From CAVQJU01 sp963754955 (GTDB lineage Bacteria > Acidobacteriota > Vicinamibacteria > Vicinamibacterales > CAVVIG01): a stretch of DNA of 64,000 nucleotides. Of this stretch, positions 50,539 to 59,274 are shown piece after piece. A program made the translations under genes and the position numbers. Position 1 is the stretch's first letter. The number at the start of each line of letters is the position of its first letter. Below the pieces are notes generated by a model, which saw only the letters and a program-made list of their open reading frames with translations, had not been told where the DNA came from and ran no database searches. The stretch lies in assembly GCA_963754955.1 (NCBI GenBank), contig CAVWHY010000012.1, forward strand, positions 372,001 to 436,000, in the 5' to 3' direction.

Positions 50539-51755
50539 CAGCGCGTGAATTCGAACGCCAGGTCCGACGAGTCGGTCTCGCCGAGATGGTGACGGAGCAT
50601 GATGCGGCTGGCCAGATACGCGCAGGTGACGCTGTGGCTCGAATCGCCGAATGCGAAGAGCTGATGGGGAAAGTTCCGGTGCGGCCCGATATACGGCAGG
50701 CCCTCCGCGGTGCGCGAGTAGTTCACGCTCCACCCGTACGCGGGCTGCAGCCCGGAGATCTCCGGATATAGGACCGAAAGCTCGTACATCAGCTGCATCG
50801 TCCGCTGCACAGTGGCCTTCTCGGTTAGACGCTCCGCGGGCGTTTCGGTGTCCGCCCCTGCCACGAGCAGCCGCTCGTCCTCCAGCCATCGCACGAGGTG
50901 CGGGGGATCCGACGAGTCCCGGACGACCGTCGTCCGCTTGCCGAGCTCGCGGCGGATCTTCGCGGGCACGGGCTCGGTCAGGGCCAGGTAGCCGGTGCGA
51001 AACCAGAAATGCCGCGCGAGCGACTGGAAGACGCCGCTCGGCATCGCGGTGGCGACGACGACACGCTGCGCGCGAATGGCGCCGGCCGATGTGTGCACGT
51101 CGGCCGTCTTCCTGTTGAACGTGATCCGCGTCATCGGCGAGCGCTCGTAAATCTGTGCGCCGCGCTCAGCCGCCGCTTTCGCGAGCCCGAGACAGGCTCG
51201 ATACGGATCGATTGTCGCACCGTCGCGGCCGCGGAGCGCGAACGCGGCGCTCAGGGCCACTTCGGCGCTGACCGCACGGGCGTTCAGGGCCGGCGTCTCG
51301 AGCCCCGCGTCGAGGCGCGCGTTGTGCTCTTTCTTCAGCCGCGCGACCTGGTCGGGCGTGAACGCCACCGTGAGCGCGCTGTGAGCCTCGAGGTGGCACT
51401 GGATGTCGAGGCGCCGCAGCAGCGCCGAAAAATCGAGCGCCGCACGCCGCCACGCCTGGAACGCGTGCCGCGCCGCCTTGAGCCCGATCAGTTTTTCCAG
51501 GTCGACGAAGCTGACGCCCGGATCCTCCGAAATCCACCCGGGCACGGCGTGTGTGGCACCGCTGCCCAGCCGGTCGGCTTCGACGAGCGTGACCTCGATG
51601 CCCGCGGCGGCGAACGCGTAGGCTGCCGCGCAGCCGGTCAGGCCCCCGCCGACCACGACGACTTCGCTGCTCAGTGGCCCTGAATGCCGAGGGTAGACCG
51701 GCACGCGCGAACGGGGAAATCGATCGAGGAAGGGCGCCCGGCCGTAGTGAATCAT
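50538..51755 (-). CDS. FAD-dependent oxidoreductase (DAO family)
   Basis: 405 residues. FAD-binding GGGLTGCAAAYAFAAAGIEVTLVEAD, then DGATIDPYRACLGLAKAAAERGAQIYE and the C-terminal TRTAEGLPYIGPHRNFPHQLFAFG and GDSSHSVTCAYLASRIM, typical of glycine/sarcosine oxidase-like enzymes (PF01266). Substrate unknown. Its ATG overlaps the ada stop (ATGA), and its stop overlaps bshB1. It is thus a middle gene of a four-gene overlapping operon. Confidence 0.85.
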   Translation of the reverse strand: MIHYGRAPFLDRFPRSRVPVYPRHSGPLSSEVVVVGGGLTGCAAAYAFAAAGIEVTLVEADRLGSGATHAVPGWISEDPGVSFVDLEKLIGLKAARHAFQAWRRAALDFSALLRRLDIQCHLEAHSALTVAFTPDQVARLKKEHNARLDAGLETPALNARAVSAEVALSAAFALRGRDGATIDPYRACLGLAKAAAERGAQIYERSPMTRITFNRKTADVHTSAGAIRAQRVVVATAMPSGVFQSLARHFWFRTGYLALTEPVPAKIRRELGKRTTVVRDSSDPPHLVRWLEDERLLVAGADTETPAERLTEKATVQRTMQLMYELSVLYPEISGLQPAYGWSVNYSRTAEGLPYIGPHRNFPHQLFAFGDSSHSVTCAYLASRIMLRHHLGETDSSDLAFEFTR

Positions 51756-52840
51756 CGACCTCGTATTCTATGCTCAGCGGCCAGAAGAGCCGTCTTCCGG
51801 GGCGTCCCCCACCGGTAGCCGCCGGGGCCGCCTGCCGACGGCACCACCCGGTGACACGGAATGGCGAGCGCCACAGGGTTCGACGCGCAGGCGCGCGCGA
51901 CGGCACGCACGGCCGACGGGCGGCCGATGGACGCGGCGATCTCCGCATACGAGCGGGTCTGACCGTAGGGAATTGCCGCGAGGGCCGTCCAGACCTGCCA
52001 TTGAAACGCCGTGGCGCGCACGTCGAGCGGCAGATCGAGTCGCGGCTGGCGCCCCGCAAGATGGCTGAGGATCGCCTTCGTCCAGCGGGCCAGGCTGCCG
52101 CCGTCACGCCGGAGCACCGCTTCGGGATACTCGCGGGAGAGGGCGCGCTCGAGTTCCTGATCCGACGACCCCATCGACACGGCGCATACACCGCGATCCG
52201 TCGCCGCGACGAGCAGCCGGCCCAGCGGCGACTCCACGATCGTGTATCGCATCGTGATGCCGGCCGCGCCGCGGCCGTACACCGCCGGCGACATCGCGAG
52301 CTTGCGCGCGGCGCCCCCGTAAAAGCGCCCGCTCGATCCGTAGCCCGCCTCGTAGATGGCGGAGGTCACCGGCTCGCCGCCGCGCAGTCCGCGTTTCACT
52401 TTTTCCAGGCGGCACGCGTCGGCGTACTCGCGCGGCGTGACGCCGACGATGCGCTTGAAGCTGCGCTGGAGGTGATACAGGCTGCCCCCGAGCCGCGCGG
52501 CGAGACGCGCGAGCGAGACACGGCCTTCCACGTTGGACAGATAGACGCAGGCGCGGCGCACCTTGTCGACCCAGGGATCGACGGCGGCGTCTTTCTCGTT
52601 GGGGCGGCATCGCCGGCACGCGCGATATCCCTCGCGCGCGGCGGATTCCGGGGAGTCGAAGAACGCGACGCGGTCGCGCCGCGGACGCCGGCTGGCACAG
52701 GACGGCCGGCAATAAATCCGCGTCGAGCTGACCCCATACACGAACAGGGTGTCGGCCCGGCGGTCGTGGGCGAGAACGGCCCGCCACTTGGAGTCGTCGT
52801 CTGGCGCCGGCATCAGATGAGCGTTTTTCGTGAATGTCAT
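51752..52840 (-). CDS. ada: Bifunctional Ada: methyl-phosphotriester acceptor/regulator and O6-alkylguanine-DNA alkyltransferase
   Basis: About 362 residues. N-terminal Ada domain with zinc Cys ligands in YCRPSCASRRP and YRACRRCRP, AraC-type HTH (SLARLAARLGGSLYHLQRSFKRIVGVTPREYADACRL), then the alkyltransferase domain with acceptor Cys in NPVALAIPCHRVVPSAGG. All three cysteine clusters are intact, so it should both repair O6-methylguanine and act as a methylation-activated transcription factor. ATG 52840 is chosen; a second Met at 52813 is possible. First gene of the ada-oxidoreductase-bshB1-bshA operon. Confidence 0.93.
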   Translation of the reverse strand: MTFTKNAHLMPAPDDDSKWRAVLAHDRRADTLFVYGVSSTRIYCRPSCASRRPRRDRVAFFDSPESAAREGYRACRRCRPNEKDAAVDPWVDKVRRACVYLSNVEGRVSLARLAARLGGSLYHLQRSFKRIVGVTPREYADACRLEKVKRGLRGGEPVTSAIYEAGYGSSGRFYGGAARKLAMSPAVYGRGAAGITMRYTIVESPLGRLLVAATDRGVCAVSMGSSDQELERALSREYPEAVLRRDGGSLARWTKAILSHLAGRQPRLDLPLDVRATAFQWQVWTALAAIPYGQTRSYAEIAASIGRPSAVRAVARACASNPVALAIPCHRVVPSAGGPGGYRWGTPRKTALLAAEHRIRGR

Positions 52841-52912
52841 GCCAGCAGTCTGGCGCCGCGAGGCCCGGCGCGCCATCCGACTCTTGCGATCAAATTGTAG
52901 CTATATCACGAT

Positions 52913-52977
52913 GCCACGGAGCCACAGAGAACACTGAGCAAATAAGCGATCCTCTGTGCTCGCTGTGCCCCTGTGGC
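52913..52977. repeat. CACAGAG/CTCTGTG hairpin repeat
   Basis: Left arm GCCACGGAGCCACAGAG (52913-52929) and right arm CTCTGTG (52952-52958) then CTGTGGC (52971-52977): a long imperfect hairpin in the spacer between divergent ada and a secreted hypothetical. It matches a widespread intergenic repeat type of the CACAGAG family that I know from several environmental phyla. Confidence 0.6.
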
Positions 52978-53005
52978 TGCGTCTTTCTTGGTAAGATTCC
53001 AGCTG

Positions 53006-53968
53006 ATGCGGATCGTTGCGCGCACGATAGTCTGGTGCGCCGTCGTCATCGCGACGGGTACCGGCCTCTCTGCTCAGCAGGAAGACCCGGCTCTGGACGC
53101 CCTGCTCACCAAGGCTACCTGGTCCGCGATCGACTTCGTCGACAAGCTCTCCAGCGTCGTCTCCGAAGAGCACTACACGCAGGACTCGAACGTTCTGCTG
53201 GCGACCGTCGCGATTCCCGGCCTCGGCGGCCGTGGCGGCCCCGCGATGTCGGGCCCTCGGGGCTCCGCGAAACACCGCGAGCTGAAAGCCGACTTCCTGA
53301 TCGTCAAGTCGCTCGGCAGCGTGTGGCAGCCGTTCCGCGACGTCTTCGAAGTCGATCACATCCCGATACGCGACCGCGAACAACGGCTCGCCAAGCTGTT
53401 CCTCGGCGACAAGATCGATGCCGAGTCCCAGCAGCGCGCCAGGGCCATCGTCGACGAGAGCGCCCGCTACAACCTCGGCGCCGTTCAACGCACGATCAAC
53501 AACCCCGTGTTCGCCCTGATGTTCCTGCAGCCCGACGCGCGCGAACACTTCAAGTTCACGATGGGCAAGCCGGATCGCAAGATGGGCGACACGGTTCGCG
53601 TCGTCGAGTACGTCGAGGACATGCGCCCGACGCTGATTGTCGGTTTGAACGGGCAGGACATGCCGGCCTTCGGCCGCTTCTGGATTGAAGCCGACACCGG
53701 TCGCGTGGTGAAAGCAGAAGTCCGCGTCGAGCAGAGAGGCGTCAAGGCCAATCTCACCACGGTGTTCCGCGCCGACGAGCGGCTGGGCATCGACGTGCCG
53801 TCCGAAATGCGGGAAGACTACGATTTGGCCGACAGCCGCGTCACGGGCGTGGCCACCTACAGCCGGTTCCGCCGGTTTGAAGTGAACGCCACCGAAGAGA
53901 TCGCATCGCCCGGTCCCGATGCTACGCCTGCCTCGCCTCCGTCGGCTCCCCCGTCCCCGCCGCAGTAA
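53006..53968 (+). CDS. Secreted hypothetical protein
   Basis: 320 residues with a signal peptide (VARTIVWCAVVIATGTGLSAQ). The mature part has an early DKLSSVVSEEHYTQDSNVL, later FRDVFEVDHIPIRDREQRLAKLFL, FWIEADTGRVVKAEVRVE and a Pro-rich tail. The segment VVSEEHYTQ...FVDK resembles a group of exported proteins frequent in Acidobacteria, but I cannot name a function. ATG 53006 begins the signal peptide. Its 3' end overlaps the convergent GNAT gene by 47 bp, which is unusual. Confidence 0.7.
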   Translation: MRIVARTIVWCAVVIATGTGLSAQQEDPALDALLTKATWSAIDFVDKLSSVVSEEHYTQDSNVLLATVAIPGLGGRGGPAMSGPRGSAKHRELKADFLIVKSLGSVWQPFRDVFEVDHIPIRDREQRLAKLFLGDKIDAESQQRARAIVDESARYNLGAVQRTINNPVFALMFLQPDAREHFKFTMGKPDRKMGDTVRVVEYVEDMRPTLIVGLNGQDMPAFGRFWIEADTGRVVKAEVRVEQRGVKANLTTVFRADERLGIDVPSEMREDYDLADSRVTGVATYSRFRRFEVNATEEIASPGPDATPASPPSAPPSPPQ

Positions 53969-54470
53969 ACGCGTACTGCATCTGATCGATGATCTTCCCG
54001 TCCTTGATGGCGCTCCGCCGCAAGCGGCCCTCGACCACGTAGCCGGCTTTCTCGAGCACGCGGCAGGACGCGAGGTTCGTCGCGAACGGCAGCGCGAACA
54101 GGCGCGTGAAGCCGTGCGTCGCGATCGCGTAGCTCGTCACCGCCGTGAGCGCTTCCGTGACGATGCCCCGGCCCCAGAAGGGCTCGGCGAGCCAGTAGCC
54201 GATCTCGGCCGATACCCGCTCGACATCATGCTGCATCGCAAAGCCGATCCCGCCGACCGCCTCGCCGCCGACGTCGATCGCGAACGCGGTTTCAGGCCGC
54301 TGCATCACGATGCCGTGCAGGAACTCGCGGCCCGCCCGTCTCGTGTACGGATGGGGAAACCGGTCGCGGAGGTTGAGCCAGATCTTGCGGTTGTCCGCAT
54401 ACGCCACGAGCGAGGCCAGATCGTCTGTTCGCCACGATCGGATCTCGCATCGCGAAAGCGCCAGACGCAT
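53922..54470 (-). CDS. RimJ/RimL-type GNAT acetyltransferase
   Basis: About 182 residues. CEIRSWRTDDLASLVAYADNRKIW start, GGIGFAMQHDVERVSAEIGYWLAEPFWGRGIVTEALTAV (acetyl-CoA loop) and RVLEKAGYVVEGRLRRSAIKDGKIIDQMQYAF are typical of ribosomal-protein or small-molecule N-acetyltransferases. ATG 54470 is preferred since GGTGAT lies just upstream; 54482 is possible. Convergent with the preceding gene. Confidence 0.85.
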   Translation of the reverse strand: MRLALSRCEIRSWRTDDLASLVAYADNRKIWLNLRDRFPHPYTRRAGREFLHGIVMQRPETAFAIDVGGEAVGGIGFAMQHDVERVSAEIGYWLAEPFWGRGIVTEALTAVTSYAIATHGFTRLFALPFATNLASCRVLEKAGYVVEGRLRRSAIKDGKIIDQMQYAFTAAGTGEPTEARQA

Positions 54471-54530
54471 CACATCACCCATGCACCGCGAGGCACCACA
54501 CCATGAGGATACCGGACGCGTCGAGCATGC

Positions 54531-55824
54531 CTATTTGGACGACGGGTTTTCGGGCTGGTTCACCGCCAGCACGAGCAGGCCGCCGGCCGCGAGCACGGCG
54601 CCGACGGCCACCAGTCCTGCGCTGAAGCTGTGCGTGGCCTCCCGGATGAAGCCGATGATGGTCGGCCCCACGAACCCGCCGACGTTCCCGACCGAGTTGA
54701 CGAGCGCAATGCCGGCCGCCGCGCCCACCCCGCTCATCGTCGAGGTCGCCAGCGTCCAGAACGGCCCGAGCATCGACGCCAGGCCGAGCATGGCCAGCGA
54801 CAGCGCGGCGAGCGACGGCACGATGCCGCCGACGAACGCCGACACGGCAAACGCGAGTCCGCCAACCACGGCACAGACCGCGATGTGCCACCGGCGTTCT
54901 CCCGTGCGGTCCGAATGCCGGCCGACGACCACCATGCCGACGGCGGCCACGGCGTACGGGATGGCCGTGAGCACGCCGGCCATCGCATCGCTGCCGCCGG
55001 CCGCGGCCTTGATGATCTGCGGCAGCCAGAAACCCATGGCGTAGAGCGCCACGGGGATCGTGAAGTACACGATCGCCAGCAGCCAGACGCGGCCGCTCGC
55101 CACCGCTCCGCCAAGGCTTCGCACAACGACGACGCGGCCGGCGCTCTCGTCCGCGAGCCGCGCGGTGAGCGCCGCGCGCTCGGCGGGCGTCAGCCACAAC
55201 GCGTCCGACGGCTGCTCCGGCAGCACGCGGAGCACGACGAAACCCAGGACGACGGCCGGCAGCCCTTCGAGCACGAAGAGCCATTGCCATCCCGCCAGGC
55301 CGCCGAAGCCGCCGAGCGACAGCAGGAACCCTGACAGCGGGCCGCCGATCATCCCCGCCACGACGACGGCGGTCATGAAACCGGCAATCGCGCGGGCGCG
55401 TTCATCGGAGGGAAACCAGCGCGTCAGGCAATAGATGATGCCGGGAAAGAAGCCGGCCTCGGCCGCCCCCAGCGCGAACCGCAGCGCGTAAAACCCGGCG
55501 GCGCTGTTCACGAACATCATCGACGCGGACACGAGGCCCCACGTGATCATGATCCGCGCGATCCAGAGCCGCGCGCCGACGCGCGCGAGGATGATGTTGC
55601 TCGGCACCTCGAACAGCGTGTAGCTCAGGAAGAAGATTCCCGCGCCGAGGCTGTACGTGACATCGGACAAACCGATCGCCGCGTTCATCTGCAGCGCCGC
55701 GAACCCGACGTTGACGCGATCCAGGTACGACGACGACGTAGAGCAGGAACAGGAACGGCAACAGACGCCGCCGGGCCTTCGCCAGCGCGGATCCCACTTC
55801 GGGCGGCGGCGAAGAAGGCGTCAC
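54531..55824 (-). CDS. MFS transporter, anion:cation symporter type (one frameshift)
   Basis: About 430 residues, twelve membrane segments. The N-terminus MTPSSPPPEVGSALAKARRRLLPFLFLLYVV breaks at the GTC run near 55729-55740. One base less restores YVVSYLDRVNVGFAALQMN, the ACS-family signature, and the rest runs to 54531. Motifs FYALRFALGAAEAGFFPGIIYCLTRWFP and GPLSGFLLSLGG fit organic-acid transporters of the phthalate/tartrate type. GTG start at 55824 is only 20 bp from the divergent MFS gene. Confidence 0.83.
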
Positions 55825-55844
55825 GATCCGCTACTATACCGGCG

Positions 55845-57203
55845 GTGGACCTGAAACCCTCCACGGGGTCGCGGGCGCGGCTCCGCGTCCTGCTCTTTGC
55901 CTTTCTGCTCGCCGTCGTCACCTATCTGGATCGTGTCTGCATCTCGGCGGCCGCGCCGTTCATCAGCGACGATCTGCACCTCACGACGATCCAGATGGGC
56001 CAGGTGCTGAGCGCGTTCGCGCTCGCCTACTCGGTATTCGAAATCCCGTCGGGATGGCTCGTCGACGTGATTGGCCCGCGCCGCGTGCTCACGCGCATCG
56101 TACTGTGGTGGTCGGCCTTCACCATGCTGACCGGCGCGGCGGTCGGGTATCGCTCGCTCGTCGCGACGCGGTTCCTGTTCGGCGCGGGAGAAGCCGGCGC
56201 GTTCCCCGGCATGTCGCGCGGCCTCTCCCAGTGGTTTCCGTTGAGCGAGCGCGGGAAAGCGAACGGCGTCATGTTCTTCGGGTCCCGCGTCGGGGGCATG
56301 CTGTCGGTTCCCATCGCGCTGCTGCTGATCGATCGCTGGGGCTGGCGCGAGAGCTTCGTCATCGTCGGCGCGATCGGCCTGGTGTGGGCCGCGGCGTGGT
56401 TCGCGTGGTATCGCGATCGTCCGTCCGAGCACCCGGCGGTCTCCGCGAGCGAGCTCGCGTGGATTGAACAGGACGAGGTCGGGCAGGTCGGGCAGGCAGG
56501 GCGGGTGGGTCAGGTGGGACGGGTGGGCCTGGTGGTGCGGACCGAGCATTCGGATACGCCGTGGCGGGCGCTGTTGCGCAGCCGGAATCTGTACGCGATC
56601 TGCGCGATGTACTTCACCTACGGCTACGGCCTCTACTTCTATTTCACGTGGCTGCCGACGTATCTCATTCGCGAGCTGGGATTCTCCGCGCTGAACGGAG
56701 GCCTGCTGGCCGGGCTGCCGTTTCTCTGCGCGGGCCTGGCGAACCTCGCGGGCGGGTGGCTCACCGACGTGCTGGCGCGCACCCGGGGCCTGCGCATCGC
56801 ACGGTGCGGCCTCGGGTTCGGATCGTTCCTGACGGGCGGCCTCCTCACGTTTGCGTCGACGCTCGTTCCCCAGCCTCTCGCGAAAGCGGTGCTGCTGGCG
56901 CTGGCGCTCGGGTCCGTCGATCTGGCGCTCAGCGCCTGTTGGGCCGTGTGCCTGGACATCGGCCGCGGTCACGCCGGCGTGGTGACCGGCTGCATGAACA
57001 CGTTCTCGAACCTGGGCGGCGTGCTGACGCCGCTCGTCGTCGCGTACGCGGTGGATCGCTGGCAGTCGTGGACGTTTCCGTTTTACGTCACGGCAGCCGT
57101 GTACGCCACGGGCGCGCTGATCTGGCTGACGATCGATCCGGAACAACCGATCGTCACAGACGTGGTGCGGGGCTTCAGCCCTGCCGGCGCACGGCAGGCC
57201 TGA
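55845..57203 (+). CDS. MFS transporter, anion:cation symporter type
   Basis: 452 residues. VTYLDRVCISAAAPFISDDLHL, FALAYSVFEIPSGWLVDVIGPRRVL, ATRFLFGAGEAGAFPGMSRGLSQWFP and GMNTFSNLGGVL-like sequences define an ACS-family MFS carrier. The central cytoplasmic loop holds an odd insert (QVGQAGRVGQVGRVGLVV) encoded by a dispersed DNA word repeat, and the C-terminus (VVRGFSPAGARQA) is encoded by an intergenic-type hairpin (GGGCTTCAGCCC). GTG start. Possible substrates are organic acids or sugar acids. Confidence 0.87.
   Translation: MDLKPSTGSRARLRVLLFAFLLAVVTYLDRVCISAAAPFISDDLHLTTIQMGQVLSAFALAYSVFEIPSGWLVDVIGPRRVLTRIVLWWSAFTMLTGAAVGYRSLVATRFLFGAGEAGAFPGMSRGLSQWFPLSERGKANGVMFFGSRVGGMLSVPIALLLIDRWGWRESFVIVGAIGLVWAAAWFAWYRDRPSEHPAVSASELAWIEQDEVGQVGQAGRVGQVGRVGLVVRTEHSDTPWRALLRSRNLYAICAMYFTYGYGLYFYFTWLPTYLIRELGFSALNGGLLAGLPFLCAGLANLAGGWLTDVLARTRGLRIARCGLGFGSFLTGGLLTFASTLVPQPLAKAVLLALALGSVDLALSACWAVCLDIGRGHAGVVTGCMNTFSNLGGVLTPLVVAYAVDRWQSWTFPFYVTAAVYATGALIWLTIDPEQPIVTDVVRGFSPAGARQA
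56476..56537 (+). repeat. Word repeat inside MFS coding sequence
   Basis: Starts with two GGTCGGGCA units identical over 22 bases to 34297-34318 (opposite strand), then variants GGCGGGTGGGTCA, GGTGGGAC, GGGTGGGCCTGG. The frame is kept, giving a Gln/Gly/Val/Arg-rich stretch in the central loop of the transporter. Homologues of this carrier family do not need such an insert. Confidence 0.8.
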
Positions 57204-57222
57204 ACGCCTGCACGACACCTGC

Positions 57223-57717
57223 CTAGCTCAGCGTCTGCTTCTTGACGTCCTCGGCCATCTCCGCCCGGTAGGCCTGAAGCTTCCCGCGCAGATCGGGACG
57301 AGACGTCGCGAGGATGGCCACGGCGAGCAGGCCGGCGTTCGCCGCGCCTGACGCGCCGATCGCGACGGTCGCGACCGGAATGCCCTTGGGCATCTGCACC
57401 GTTGACAGCAGCGAATCGAGACCCTGCAACGCGCTGGTCATGGGGACGCCGATCACCGGTATTACGGTGTGCGCGGCGACGACGCCGGCCAGGTGCGCGG
57501 CCCCGCCGGCGCCGGCGATGATGATTTCCATCCCGCGCCCGATGGCACCCGAGGCGTAATCGGCCACCACGGCCGGGGTGCGGTGCGCGGACATGACGCG
57601 GTATTCGTGCGGGACGCCAAAACGGGCCAGCATCTCCGCCGCCCCTTTCATCGCGTCCCAATCGGACTTGCTGCCCATGATGATGCCGACAAGCGGCGCT
57701 TCAGACGACGTAGACAT
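57223..57717 (-). CDS. purE: 5-(carboxyamino)imidazole ribonucleotide mutase (PurE class I)
   Basis: 164 residues. VGIIMGSKSDWDAMKGAAEML, YRVMSAHRTPAVVADYA, IIAGAGGAAHLAGVVAAHT and VIGVPMTSALQGLDSLLSTVQMPKGIPVATVAIG are the full set of PurE motifs. ATG 57717 gives the usual length; the frame is open further upstream only because the spacer repeat has no stops. The class I type works with PurK, not seen here. Confidence 0.94.
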   Translation of the reverse strand: MSTSSEAPLVGIIMGSKSDWDAMKGAAEMLARFGVPHEYRVMSAHRTPAVVADYASGAIGRGMEIIIAGAGGAAHLAGVVAAHTVIPVIGVPMTSALQGLDSLLSTVQMPKGIPVATVAIGASGAANAGLLAVAILATSRPDLRGKLQAYRAEMAEDVKKQTLS

Positions 57718-57737
57718 GGGCGCTATTTCATCACAGA

Positions 57738-57830
57738 GATCCAAGAGGTCCAAGAGGTCCGAAAGGTCCGAAGAGGTCCGAAAGGTCCGAGGAGTCCGAG
57801 AGGTCCTAGAGGTCCACAGGGTCCGAGGGC
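57738..57830. repeat. GGTCC word array between purE and M16 peptidase
   Basis: Eight GGTCC cores and one GTCC occur with 9-10 nt spacing (AAGAGGTCC, GAAAGGTCC, GAAGAGGTCC, GAGAGGTCC and related). Looser forms (GGTGGATCC, GGTGGACC) continue to 57900. The array fills the space between the divergent purE and peptidase genes, where promoters must lie. Confidence 0.88.
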
Positions 57831-57910
57831 CGCGGGGTGTCGTGCGTTTGGTCACAGCAACCTTGCGGACTCGGTGGATCCTTGGGACCCGGTGGACCTA
57901 AAATCGGCTA

Positions 57911-59272
57911 ATGAAGCCTGCCCTCGTGTTTCTCCTGTGCACGACGCTCGCCGCCACCGCTGTTGCGCAATCCGGCGCCCCGCCGGCGGCGCCGCCGAAG
58001 CTGGAGTTGTCGTACACACAGTTCAGGCTGCCCAACGGGCTGACCGTGATCCTTCACGAGGACCACAGCGTCCCGGTCATCTCGACGAACATGTGGTACC
58101 ACGTCGGCTCCGCGCGCGAAAAACCGGGCCGCACGGGCTTCGCGCACCTGTTCGAACACCTGATGTTCATGGGGTCGCAGCACGTGAAGCCCGGCGAGTT
58201 CGACGACTTGCTCGAACGCAGCGGCGGCACCAACAACGGCTCCACGGAAAACGACCGCACCAACTACTGGATCAACGTTCCGTCCAACGCGCTCGAGCTC
58301 GCGTTGTTCCTCGAATCGGACCGGATGGGCTACCTGCTCGAGTCGATGACGCCGAAAACGGTGGACGCCCAGCGCGACGTCGTCAAGAACGAGCGGCGCC
58401 AGAGCTACGAGAACCGCCCGTACGGACAGGCCGAGCTCACGCTCGGCGAGATGCTGTATCCCGAGGGCCATCCGTATCACTGGCCTGTCATCGGCTACAT
58501 GCCCGACCTCACCGCCGCGAGCTATGAGGACGTCGTGGAGTTCTTCAAGAAGTACTACGCGCCCTCGAACGCCAGCCTCGTCGTCGCCGGGGATTTCGAC
58601 TCGGCCACGGCGAAGGCGCAGATCGAGAAATGGTTCGGCGACGTGAAGAGCGGCGCCAGCGTCGAGCCGATGACCATTCCCGGCGTGAAACTGAACGGTG
58701 TGCAGAAGAAGACGCTGACCGACAAAGTGCAGCTCCAGCGGCTTTACGTGGCGTGGCTGACGCCTCCGCACTTCGCGCCCGGCGACGCGGCCCTCGACAT
58801 GGTGGCCGACACGCTCGCCGGCGGCAAGAACTCGCGTCTGTACAAGCGGCTCGTTTACGACATGCAGATCGCGCAGGAAGTGTCGGCCTATCAGGCATCG
58901 CAGGCGCTGTCGTCGTATTTCCTGATCGAAGCGACCGCGCGGCCCGGCCACACGGCCGACGAGCTCCTGAAGGTGATCGACGAGGAAATCACGAAGCTGC
59001 AGACCACGCCGCCCTCGGCGCACGACGTCGAGCGGTCGCTCAACCAGATCGAATCGTCGTTCTATAACAGGATGGAGCGCGTCGGCGGGTTCGGCGGCAA
59101 AGCCGATCAGCTCAACGCGTACTTCACCGCCACCGGCGACCCCGACTACTTCAACGAAGATCTCGGACGCTACCGGGCGCTGTCTCCTGGTGACGTCCGC
59201 GCCGCTGCCCTGAGGTTCCTCCCGAAGGACGCCCGTGTCGAGCTCACCGTTGTGCCGGAAGGTGCGAAATAG
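57911..59272 (+). CDS. M16 zinc peptidase, catalytic subunit
   Basis: 453 residues with signal peptide (VFLLCTTLAATAVAQS). The inverted zinc motif HLFEHLMF (HXXEH, about residue 79) and the third ligand region NERRQSYENRPYGQAE are present. An N-terminal M16 domain (about 40-220) and an M16C-like second domain follow, with GGKNSRLYKRLVYDMQIAQEVSAY. Secreted or periplasmic processing peptidase. The next gene, 2 nt after its stop, is its likely partner subunit. Confidence 0.92.
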   Translation: MKPALVFLLCTTLAATAVAQSGAPPAAPPKLELSYTQFRLPNGLTVILHEDHSVPVISTNMWYHVGSAREKPGRTGFAHLFEHLMFMGSQHVKPGEFDDLLERSGGTNNGSTENDRTNYWINVPSNALELALFLESDRMGYLLESMTPKTVDAQRDVVKNERRQSYENRPYGQAELTLGEMLYPEGHPYHWPVIGYMPDLTAASYEDVVEFFKKYYAPSNASLVVAGDFDSATAKAQIEKWFGDVKSGASVEPMTIPGVKLNGVQKKTLTDKVQLQRLYVAWLTPPHFAPGDAALDMVADTLAGGKNSRLYKRLVYDMQIAQEVSAYQASQALSSYFLIEATARPGHTADELLKVIDEEITKLQTTPPSAHDVERSLNQIESSFYNRMERVGGFGGKADQLNAYFTATGDPDYFNEDLGRYRALSPGDVRAAALRFLPKDARVELTVVPEGAK

Positions 59273-59274
59273 CC

